Shown: one piece after another, positions 23,164-29,468 of the stretch
Numbering within the stretch: position 1 is the stretch's first letter
Layout: every line of letters begins with the position of its first letter
Source: an uncultured Lactobacillus sp.
GTDB lineage: Bacteria; Bacillota; Bacilli; Lactobacillales; Lactobacillaceae
DNA: 29,468 bases
Assembly: GCA_945281075.1 (NCBI GenBank)
Contig: CALYQE010000004.1
Location: 1 to 29,468, forward strand
Direction: 5' to 3'
Translations under genes and position numbers: made by a program
The notes under the pieces: model-generated
What the model saw: the letters and a program-made list of their open reading frames with translations, nothing else
Told to the model about the DNA's origin: nothing
The model's database searches: none

Positions 23164-23856
23164 ATGGATAAAAAAAAGCAGGATGAACTTAAAAACAATG
23201 CGGCAATTAACGCGGCTAAATTAGTACAACCGGGAATGAAATTAGGCGTGGGCACAGGTTCAACGATCGCTTTTTTCATTGATGCTTTGGGTAAACGTCA
23301 AAAAGAAGAGGGACTTGAGCTTGCCGCCGTTGTTACCACTTCAAGCAGAAGCAAGAAGCAGCTCGAAAGTTTGGGCATTAAAGTTGACGATTTGTCCGCA
23401 GTTGATCGGCTGGATCTGACCATTGATGGTGCCGACCGAGTAGCAGCAAATTTTGATGGGATCAAAGGTGGCGGCGGCGCTTTGACGATGGAAAAAAATG
23501 TTGCCGCTAATTCGGTCCGGGTAGTCTGGATTGTTGATGAATCAAAAATGGTTGAGCACTTGGGTGGTTTCCCACTCCCAGTTGAAGTTTTGCCCGTTTC
23601 TTGTGAACAGAACTTTCGCCGTTTTGAAGAAGAGGGCTTAAAACCTGCCTGGCGTTTGCAAGCTGGGGAGCGCTTTAAAACACACTATGGCAACTATATT
23701 ATTGACCTAAACGTTGATCCCATTCCCGTACCTCATGGTTTAGACGATTATTTAAAGAAGACAGTTGGGGTCATTGAAACTGGGCTATTTTTAGACATGT
23801 GTGATGAGGTCATTATCGCGCATGCTGATAGCCGAATTGAGAATCGGCAAAAATAA
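23164..23856 (+). CDS. rpiA: Ribose-5-phosphate isomerase A
   Basis: The 230-residue enzyme interconverts ribose-5-P and ribulose-5-P. Signatures are GVGTGST (residues 28-34, phosphate binding), LTIDGADRV (85-93, with Asp88 and Asp91) and KGGGGALTMEKNVA (101-114, with the catalytic glutamate at 110). AAAGG lies just before the ATG. It is monocistronic as far as seen, with only a weak hairpin (ACCGA/TCGGT near 23877-23895) downstream. Together with the nucleoside hydrolase that follows and xfp further on, it would route ribose into phosphoketolase-based energy metabolism. Confidence 0.95.
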   Translation: MDKKKQDELKNNAAINAAKLVQPGMKLGVGTGSTIAFFIDALGKRQKEEGLELAAVVTTSSRSKKQLESLGIKVDDLSAVDRLDLTIDGADRVAANFDGIKGGGGALTMEKNVAANSVRVVWIVDESKMVEHLGGFPLPVEVLPVSCEQNFRRFEEEGLKPAWRLQAGERFKTHYGNYIIDLNVDPIPVPHGLDDYLKKTVGVIETGLFLDMCDEVIIAHADSRIENRQK

Positions 23857-23938
23857 GTGGTTAAATGGCAAAGCAACCGAGAAAAGAATTTCGGTCAGCT
23901 TTGAACTTTCATAACTAAGGGCATCAATTAATTAAATT

Positions 23939-23947
23939 TGCTATGAT
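23939..23947 (+). promoter_or_regulatory. Extended -10 promoter of nucleoside hydrolase-GntR operon
   Basis: TGCTATGAT lies 33 nt before the ATG at 23981. Confidence 0.45.
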
Positions 23948-23980
23948 GGTCTTAGATCATTTTTTAAAAGAGGAAAGCAC

Positions 23981-24901
23981 ATGACAAAAAAACCTTTGAT
24001 TATCAGTACTGATCCGGGCATTGATGATGTAGTTGCAATTACAATTGCGTTATTTGCAAATGATCTAGATGTAAAATTAATTGCTGCCACTTGGGGCAAC
24101 GTGCCTTTGGCTAAAACGCTCCTTAATACATTGAAACTGGAGACTTTTTTGCAGACCAAAGTGCCGGTTGTTTCTGGTGCTGACCGGCCGTTGTTACGCT
24201 CGGCGATTGATGCCTCAGATGTTCATGGCAAAAGCGGCCTGGCCGGTTTTGAATTTCCTGAACCCGATAATTCATTGTTAAAACCAGGTATTGCCGCCGA
24301 TGCGATCCATGAGGTTGTTGCCAACAGCACAGAAAAAGTGACGCTCATGCAAATTGGTCCTGCCACTGATTTTGCGCTTTATTTCATGCAGTATCCGCAA
24401 GATTTGCCCAAAATTGAAAAGCTGGTAATCATGGGTGGTGCAATTGGTCGTGGCAACTGGGGGCCATATAGTGAATACAATGTTGCCGGCGACCCTGAAG
24501 CCGCGCAAATAGTTTTTTCAAGTGGGGTAAAAACCTTACTTGCACCGCTTGAATTGGGGCATGAAGCTTATGTAACCCAGTCAACCTTGAATGAAATTAA
24601 AAAACTGGGTAGAATCGGTGACATGCTTTACCATCTTTTGTCAAACTTACATGATAAGACTGATAACGATGGTCGGGAAATTTATGATGCTTTGGCGGTA
24701 GGGATGTTGATTAAGCCAGAAATGTATACCATTAAGCCGGCTTATGTAGTCGTTGACACCAAGAGCCCGTATGCTTATGGCGCGTCAGTAATTGATTTTG
24801 ATAATTTCTTTAATCAGCAAGCAAATGTTGAGGTGGGGGTAGCAATCGATCAAGCTACTTTTGCTAACTGGTTCATTGAAGCAATAAAAAAAGCAGAATG
24901 A
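23981..24901 (+). CDS. Inosine-uridine preferring nucleoside hydrolase (IUNH family)
   Basis: The 306-residue enzyme hydrolyses the N-glycosidic bond of ribonucleosides to base and ribose. The calcium-binding signature is STDPGIDDVVAI (Asp11, Asp15, Asp16). VIMGGAIGRGNW and SEYNVAGDPEAAQIVF are the conserved middle segments, and REIYDALAVG near residue 245 supplies the C-terminal Asp. Which nucleosides it prefers is not determined by sequence. GAGG lies before the ATG. A GntR/UTRA regulator begins 12 nt after the stop, so the two form an operon and the regulator probably controls it. Confidence 0.93.
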   Translation: MTKKPLIISTDPGIDDVVAITIALFANDLDVKLIAATWGNVPLAKTLLNTLKLETFLQTKVPVVSGADRPLLRSAIDASDVHGKSGLAGFEFPEPDNSLLKPGIAADAIHEVVANSTEKVTLMQIGPATDFALYFMQYPQDLPKIEKLVIMGGAIGRGNWGPYSEYNVAGDPEAAQIVFSSGVKTLLAPLELGHEAYVTQSTLNEIKKLGRIGDMLYHLLSNLHDKTDNDGREIYDALAVGMLIKPEMYTIKPAYVVVDTKSPYAYGASVIDFDNFFNQQANVEVGVAIDQATFANWFIEAIKKAE

Positions 24902-24913
24902 TTGAGGTAAGTA

Positions 24914-25639
24914 ATGGCAGACTTTGTTTATCGGACAGTGATGCACGATATAAAGCAGAATATCTTAAATAATAAGTACGATGGCATGCGTCTTCCCGAT
25001 GAGCGAAGTTTGGCAGAGCACTACCAAGTAAGCCGTTCTTCCATGAAACGGGCAATGGAACTTTTGTCCCAGCAAGGGATCGTTTTTAAAAAGCGCGGTA
25101 GTGGTACATTCATCAACCCGCTGTATTTGAAAAATCAGTCGCTGTTTCGTTATGAGGGTTCCAACCTGGGCTTGACGGATAGTTTAAAGGTTCCGGGTAA
25201 AAAGCAAGGAATTGCGCTATTAGACTATAATGTTATTAAGGCACCGGGCGCAATTCGACAAGATTTATTTTTAAACGAAGACGACTTTGTTTATGAATTC
25301 CGCCGCTTGCGCTACCTTGACGAGCAGCCGTTTTTAATTGAGACAGGCTATGTTCCAATTAAAATCGTGCCTGAATTGAAACCCGAGCACTTGCAAAAAT
25401 CACTCTTTAACTATTTAGAAGATACGCAAAATAAGGTGGTTACGAAGGCCTTTCTCAATATCACTGTTGAACCTTCAGACAAAGAAGATCAAGCTCATTT
25501 GAAACTAAGTGCCAAAGAGCCAGTCGGTGTGATTGAAGGCATCTTCTTCCTTGATGACGGAACACCTTTTGAGGTTTCTACCATGCGCATTCATTACCAA
25601 TATATGCGGTTTAATACTTTTGTCAATTTAAATAAATAA
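24914..25639 (+). CDS. GntR family transcriptional regulator (HutC subfamily, UTRA domain)
   Basis: The 241-residue regulator has an N-terminal winged helix (about 5-75; LPDERSLAEHYQVSRSSMKRA is the helix-turn-helix, KKRGSGTFI the wing) and a C-terminal UTRA ligand domain (about 95-235; FEVSTMRIHYQYMRF at the end). UTRA domains bind small ligands, often sugar phosphates. It is cotranscribed with the nucleoside hydrolase (GAGGTAAG site, 12-nt gap). Only 4 nt after its stop lies the tail of a ROK sugar kinase, so it may once have regulated a sugar operon that has since been lost. Confidence 0.93.
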   Translation: MADFVYRTVMHDIKQNILNNKYDGMRLPDERSLAEHYQVSRSSMKRAMELLSQQGIVFKKRGSGTFINPLYLKNQSLFRYEGSNLGLTDSLKVPGKKQGIALLDYNVIKAPGAIRQDLFLNEDDFVYEFRRLRYLDEQPFLIETGYVPIKIVPELKPEHLQKSLFNYLEDTQNKVVTKAFLNITVEPSDKEDQAHLKLSAKEPVGVIEGIFFLDDGTPFEVSTMRIHYQYMRFNTFVNLNK

Positions 25640-25643
25640 TTAG

Positions 25644-25799
25644 AAGCACCGCTTTAAAGGGAAAGCTTTTCAGAAACTGCTCAATCATTATGTAGCTGTA
25701 CCCCAGTTAGATCAGTATCTAGTCCTGCCGGCAATTGCTGACAATGGTTCAGCTACCGTGGGTAACTTTGCCTTAGCCAAAAAACTCCTAAAGCAATAA
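25644..25799 (+). pseudogene. 3' remnant of a ROK family sugar kinase
   Basis: This frame has no start codon. Its 51 codons end in a stop and read as the C-terminus of a ROK kinase: LLNHYVAVPQLDQYLVLPA, then IADNGSATVGNFALAKKLL, which matches the usual NYV.VP.L..YIV.P.LGDN...G...LA pattern of fructokinase-type ROK proteins. The first 80 percent of the gene is gone, replaced by the GntR gene. The original terminator follows intact. Confidence 0.72.
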
Positions 25800-25837
25800 A
25801 AAAAGTCCAATTCTCCAAAAAGAGAATTGGACTTTTT
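25800..25837. terminator. Strong terminator after the ROK remnant
   Basis: A perfect 16-bp stem (25800-25815 with 25822-25837; core GTCCAATTCTC with GAGAATTGGAC) with a 6-nt loop and A/T flanks on both sides. It can stop transcripts from either direction. Confidence 0.95.
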
Positions 25838-25864
25838 ATGTCGGTTTTTTTAGATTAATTTTAT

Positions 25865-26004
25865 TTATGGATACATTTTATCTAAAAGAGAACCAATTTT
25901 TACGGCAGAAATGTGACCGATTCCTTTGTCAGCAAGTATTCAGGCCAAGCCGCATCAGCTGGTAAATGAATTAAAAGCTCGCTGTTATCTTGCTGACTAT
26001 TTTG
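25865..26004 (-). pseudogene. Remnant of an unidentified gene downstream of deoR, with frameshift
   Basis: Directly after the deoR stop, the minus strand encodes in the same frame QNSQQDNSELLIHLPAD, then AAWPEYL. One missing base later another frame continues with ADKGIGHISAVKIGSLLDKM and stops at 25865-25867. Restoring one base gives a 47-codon continuous tail. A strong ribosome-site sequence AAGGAGGTGAC (26004-26014) sits where a gene should start, but no start codon follows at proper spacing. I do not recognise the family. Confidence 0.5.
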
Positions 26005-26768
26005 TCACCTCCTTAAAACCGAAATAATTTTGGTTTGCGGTGAGAATAAGCCTGCTACCTTGGAAGTCAAAGGCTCATCCGTAATTAAAACATCGATCAT
26101 GTCTAATGGAATTGACATGAAAGGAGAAGTGTTTTGACTGTCGAACTTATACTGCTCTGCTACAACAATGATTTGTTTGGCCCTTGAAGCAGCAACCCGA
26201 TTTAGTTCCGCATCACTCATTTTATTAGAATAAATGCCATCTTCTTTAACGCTTGAGGTGCCAAAAAAGCGGTATTAAAACTCATTCGTTTTAAGAGATC
26301 GATAGCAGTGACTGAATAGCTAAAGCGATGCTCCTTATCAATTTTTCCGCCCAATAAGCGAATTTGTGGCAGCGGCGCTTGCATTAACTCAAGGGAGTTA
26401 TCAAGTGAGTTAGTGACAATTTGCAAATCCCCCCCGTTAATCAGCTGGCATAGTTTTTTGAGCGTGGTTGAAGGCCCAATAAAGTCGCACTGATTCGGAT
26501 GAATAAATTTTTGAGCTACCTGAGCTATTTTCGTTTTGAGCGGAGAATCGATTTGATTTCTGGTTAAAAAATTAGGAACATTATCACTGCTATTAGCCAT
26601 CAAACCGCCATGAACCCGCTGAGCTTGGCCCGTCGAAGACATGCGGATTACGTCACGCCTTGCAGTGTCAAAGGAAATATTAAAATAAGCGGCTAAGTCT
26701 CTGGTGAGCAAGTGCTGCTTTTGCGATAGCAGTCGCTTGATTTCATGAATTCGTTCTTCTTGTGTCAT
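26005..26768 (-). pseudogene. DeoR family transcriptional regulator broken by a 1-nt deletion
   Basis: Two overlapping minus-strand frames make one DeoR protein. The first (26217-26768) has the helix-turn-helix (LLTRDLAAYFNISFDTARRDV), the RVHGGL linker and most of the sugar-phosphate-sensing domain. The second (26005-26220) has the rest (NRVAASRAKQIIVVAEQYK, then DVLITDEPLTSK). The frame is lost at a run of six A (26263-26268, plus strand). With seven, the protein would read NTAFFGTSSVKEDGIYSNKMSDAE and total about 254 residues, the normal length. Read as found, translation stops early after APQALKKMAFILIK. AAGGAG precedes the ATG. It diverges from xfp. A sequencing error in the homopolymer is possible. 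Confidence 0.85.
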
Positions 26769-26821
26769 TTCAGGTCTCCTTCTTGTTAATTTAGCACGCT
26801 TTAAGGCGATAATTAAGCTGG

Positions 26822-26863
26822 TTATCAGTATTTGTGATGATTTTTCGGTGTTTATCAGCGTTT
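26822..26863. promoter_or_regulatory. Direct repeats, candidate operator of the DeoR regulator
   Basis: TTATCAGTATTT (26822-26833) and TTATCAGCGTTT (26852-26863) are direct repeats exactly 30 bp apart, about three DNA turns. Related ATCAGCAA copies occur on the minus strand at 26874-26881 and on the plus strand at 26933-26940. All lie between the divergent deoR and xfp starts. Confidence 0.5.
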
Positions 26864-26952
26864 AAACAGATTCTTGCTGATGGATATTGCTTAATTTTAC
26901 TGCAAAATAGGCCTTTGTGGTCATATTTAAAAATCAGCAAATCATTAAATCT

Positions 26953-26974
26953 AAAATTGGAACGAACCAATTTT
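26953..26974. promoter_or_regulatory. Inverted repeat upstream of the xfp promoter
   Basis: AAAATTGG (26953-26960) and CCAATTTT (26967-26974) form a perfect 8-bp inverted repeat with a 6-bp spacer, ending 8 bp before the xfp -35. This is a plausible operator for an unknown regulator. Confidence 0.5.
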
Positions 26975-26982
26975 TAAAATGG

Positions 26983-27010
26983 TTGAACTTTAGCGATAAG
27001 TTGGTATAAT
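26983..27010 (+). promoter_or_regulatory. Promoter of xfp
   Basis: TTGAAC (26983-26988), 16 nt and a perfect extended -10 TGGTATAAT (27002-27010). Confidence 0.75.
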
Positions 27011-27057
27011 AACGGTATAAAGTAATAACAAAACAAGACATCTCAAGGAGAAATAAT

Positions 27058-29457
27058 ATGGCAGTAGATTATGACTCAAAGGAATTTTTAGAAAGTGTTG
27101 ACGCGCATTGGCGTGCCGCCAACTATTTATCAGTCGGACAGCTTTTTCTAATGAGTAATCCGCTTTTAAAACGTGAATTGAAAGCAGAAGACGTTAAGCC
27201 TAAACCAATTGGCCACTGGGGAACGATTTCACCACAAAACTTTATTTATGCCCACTTGAACCGGGTAATTAAGAAGTACAACCTGGACATGTTTTACATC
27301 GAAGGTTCTGGCCACGGCGGCCAAGTGATGGTTTCAAACTCCTACCTTGATGGTTCATACAGTGAACTTTACCCAGAAATTCAGCAAAATGAAGAGGGCA
27401 TGACTAAGCTCTTCAAACGCTTTAGTTTTCCTGGCGGTTCGGCTTCTCACGCTGCTCCTGAAACTCCGGGTTCAATGCACGAAGGTGGAGAATTGGGTTA
27501 CTCAATTTCTCACGGTACTGGTGCAATTTTAGATAATCCCGACGTGATTGCGGCAGTTGAAGTTGGTGATGGTGAAGCTGAAACTGGTCCATTGGCAGCC
27601 AGCTGGTTTAGTGACAAGTTCATTAACCCGGTTAAAGATGGTGCCGTTTTGCCAATTTTGCAAATTAACGGTTTTAAAATTTCCAATCCGACCATTGTTT
27701 CGCGAATGAGCGATGAAGAATTAACCAAGTACTTCGAAGGAATGGGCTGGCACCCATATATTATTTCTGCCTATAATGGTGGCGAATTTGATGGTTACAA
27801 GGACCACATGCAAGTTCATGAAGAAATGGCGAAATTGATGGATACGGTTATTGAAGAAATTAAGGCCATTCAAAAGAACGCTAGAGAAAATAATGATACT
27901 ACTTTGCCGCATTGGCCAATGATCATCTTCCGGGTACCAAAGGGCTGGACTGGTCCTAAATTTGATGTTGATGGTAATCCGGTTGAAAACTCCTTTAGGG
28001 CTCACCAAATTCCAATTCCGGTTGCGCAAGATTCAATGGAGCATAAAGACATGCTGATTGATTGGCTAAAGAGCTATCGCCCGGAAGAATTATTCAACGA
28101 TGATGGTAGCGTGAAGGACATCGTCTTAGAAGATAATGTTGCGGGCGAAGCTAGAATGGCAATGAACCCGATCACTAATGGTGGTAAAGATGCTAAACGT
28201 CTAAACCTGCCGGACTACCGCAAATATGCGCTGAAATTTGATCAGCCAGGCTCAATTGAAGCAGAAGACATGACGGAATGGGCAAAGTACTTAAACGAAA
28301 TTGCTAACCTCAACCCTAATAACTTCCGTGGTTTTGGTCCCGATGAAACCAAATCTAACCGTTTGTTTACATTTATTGATGACCAAAAGCGGCAATGGGA
28401 AGGATCAGTTCACACGCCTAATGACGAAAACTTGGCCCCAAGTGGTCGTTTAATTGACTCACAATTATCCGAGCACCAAGATGAAGGCTGGCTTGAAGGC
28501 TATGTCTTATCAGGCCGTCATGGTTTCTTTGCCACTTATGAATCATTTGGTCGTGTTGTTGATTCCATGCTTACCCAACATATGAAGTGGTTGCGCAAGG
28601 CTAAGGAACAATATTGGCGCAAAGACTATTCTTCGCTTAACTTTGTTGCTACTTCAACTGTTTTCCAACAAGACCATAACGGTTATACCCACCAAGACCC
28701 AGGTATCTTGACGCACATGTTTGAAAAGAATCGTCCGGATCTTGTTCATGAATATCTGCCGGCAGATACTAACTCTTTGCTTGCCGTTTCTGAGAAAGCT
28801 TTCCAAGAACGTGAATGTATCAATATTCTGGTTACTTCTAAGCAGGAGCGTCCGCAATGGTTCTCAATTGAAGAAGCTGCTCGGCTTGCCGATCATGGTT
28901 TATCATACATTGATTGGGCTTCAACCGACGGTCACGACAAGCCAGATGTTGTCTTCGCTTCAACTGAAACGGAGCCAACTATGGAGTCGCTAGCCGCAAT
29001 TGACCTGCTTCACCAAAACTTCCCTGACCTCAAGATTCGTTACATTAACGTCGTTGATGTCATGAAGTTAATGGATACTGCTGATAATCCAGAAGCAATT
29101 TCCGCCGAAGAATTTGAGCAATTATTCCCTAGCGATGTGCCAACAATTTTTGCTTGGCACGGCTATAAGGCAATGATGCAATCAATTTGGTTTGGCCGTG
29201 GTCGCAACAACGTTCACATTCATTGCTATGAAGAAGAAGGCGACATTACGACACCGTTTGATATGCGTGTTGTTAATGAACTGGATCGTTTCCACTTGGC
29301 AAAGGATGCAATCTTAAGTGTTCCGCGTTATGCTGAAAAGAGTGTAGAATTTGTCAATGAAATGGACAGACTGCTTGCAAAGCATCACCAATATATTCGT
29401 GACAATGGTAAAGACATGCCAGAAGTTACTAACTGGAAATGGTCAGGCTTAAAATAA
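27058..29457 (+). CDS. xfp: Xylulose-5-phosphate / fructose-6-phosphate phosphoketolase
   Basis: This full-length 799-residue thiamine-pyrophosphate enzyme splits xylulose-5-P (and often fructose-6-P) with phosphate into acetyl-phosphate and glyceraldehyde-3-P or erythrose-4-P. Visible hallmarks are [18 protein letters not shown] (about 47-65) and GSGHGGQ (about 84-90). The signature [19 protein letters not shown] (about 131-149) is followed by the TPP-binding [10 protein letters not shown] (about 168-177) and, later, the C-terminal [26 protein letters not shown] lies 8 nt before the ATG. The promoter is strong, flanked by operator-like repeats and the broken deoR. Substrate preference (single or dual) cannot be read from sequence. 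The gene ends 11 nt before the window edge. Confidence 0.97.
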   Translation: MAVDYDSKEFLESVDAHWRAANYLSVGQLFLMSNPLLKRELKAEDVKPKPIGHWGTISPQNFIYAHLNRVIKKYNLDMFYIEGSGHGGQVMVSNSYLDGSYSELYPEIQQNEEGMTKLFKRFSFPGGSASHAAPETPGSMHEGGELGYSISHGTGAILDNPDVIAAVEVGDGEAETGPLAASWFSDKFINPVKDGAVLPILQINGFKISNPTIVSRMSDEELTKYFEGMGWHPYIISAYNGGEFDGYKDHMQVHEEMAKLMDTVIEEIKAIQKNARENNDTTLPHWPMIIFRVPKGWTGPKFDVDGNPVENSFRAHQIPIPVAQDSMEHKDMLIDWLKSYRPEELFNDDGSVKDIVLEDNVAGEARMAMNPITNGGKDAKRLNLPDYRKYALKFDQPGSIEAEDMTEWAKYLNEIANLNPNNFRGFGPDETKSNRLFTFIDDQKRQWEGSVHTPNDENLAPSGRLIDSQLSEHQDEGWLEGYVLSGRHGFFATYESFGRVVDSMLTQHMKWLRKAKEQYWRKDYSSLNFVATSTVFQQDHNGYTHQDPGILTHMFEKNRPDLVHEYLPADTNSLLAVSEKAFQERECINILVTSKQERPQWFSIEEAARLADHGLSYIDWASTDGHDKPDVVFASTETEPTMESLAAIDLLHQNFPDLKIRYINVVDVMKLMDTADNPEAISAEEFEQLFPSDVPTIFAWHGYKAMMQSIWFGRGRNNVHIHCYEEEGDITTPFDMRVVNELDRFHLAKDAILSVPRYAEKSVEFVNEMDRLLAKHHQYIRDNGKDMPEVTNWKWSGLK

Positions 29458-29468
29458 AATCTGACTAA

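Noticed and set aside
23877..23895. Weak hairpin ACCGA/TCGGT after rpiA considered as a terminator
   Set aside because: Five base pairs and no proper T run.

Overview
The window comes from a low-GC Gram-positive bacterium, almost certainly a Lactobacillaceae member and probably Lactobacillus in the strict sense. Supporting points are an xfp-type phosphoketolase, several PTS loci of the mannose and lactose/cellobiose families with cre sites, AAGGAG-type ribosome binding sites, many TTG/GTG starts, and a recurring extended -10 of the form TGCTAxxAT. I cannot name the species from sequence alone.

Layout. 1-5336 holds housekeeping genes: rnr and smpB (one operon with a strong terminator), an AT-rich gap of about 370 bp, a nitroreductase and a CNNM/CBS-domain membrane protein. 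hpt (-) converges on the latter. An M42 aminopeptidase follows. At 7295-8037 a TPP riboswitch with a terminator platform controls a lone ykoE (thiamine-precursor ECF substrate-binding subunit). 8072-12171 is a catabolite-controlled sugar island: promoter, cre, a BglG/LicT-type antiterminator, an RNA antiterminator (RAT) site overlapping a terminator, then mannose-family PTS IIB-IIC-IID and a BtpA/SgcQ protein. No IIA is encoded. A tyrosine phosphatase, a cupin protein, udk (-), a structured noncoding stretch and an S9 peptidase (-) follow.

16758-21819 carries two tandem small membrane proteins, a cellobiose-type PTS IIB-IIA pair, a divergent GH1 6-phospho-beta-glucosidase, an unknown membrane protein and the PTS IIC. 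The system is therefore split around its glycosidase, with cre sites at the glycosidase and the IIC. 21836-29457 carries a membrane protein, dps, rpiA, a nucleoside hydrolase with a GntR/UTRA regulator, a zone of gene decay and the phosphoketolase gene xfp. The decay zone contains a ROK kinase tail, an unknown fragment and a DeoR regulator broken by a 1-nt deletion.

How the parts fit (inference): the PTS loci import and cleave plant-type glucosides and an unidentified sugar under CcpA control. Nucleoside hydrolase, rpiA and xfp could channel ribose through the pentose phosphates to acetyl-phosphate. The most unusual element is the 8.1-12.2 kb island. Its antiterminator has lost three of the four histidines through which the PTS normally controls such proteins, and its transporter lacks its own IIA.
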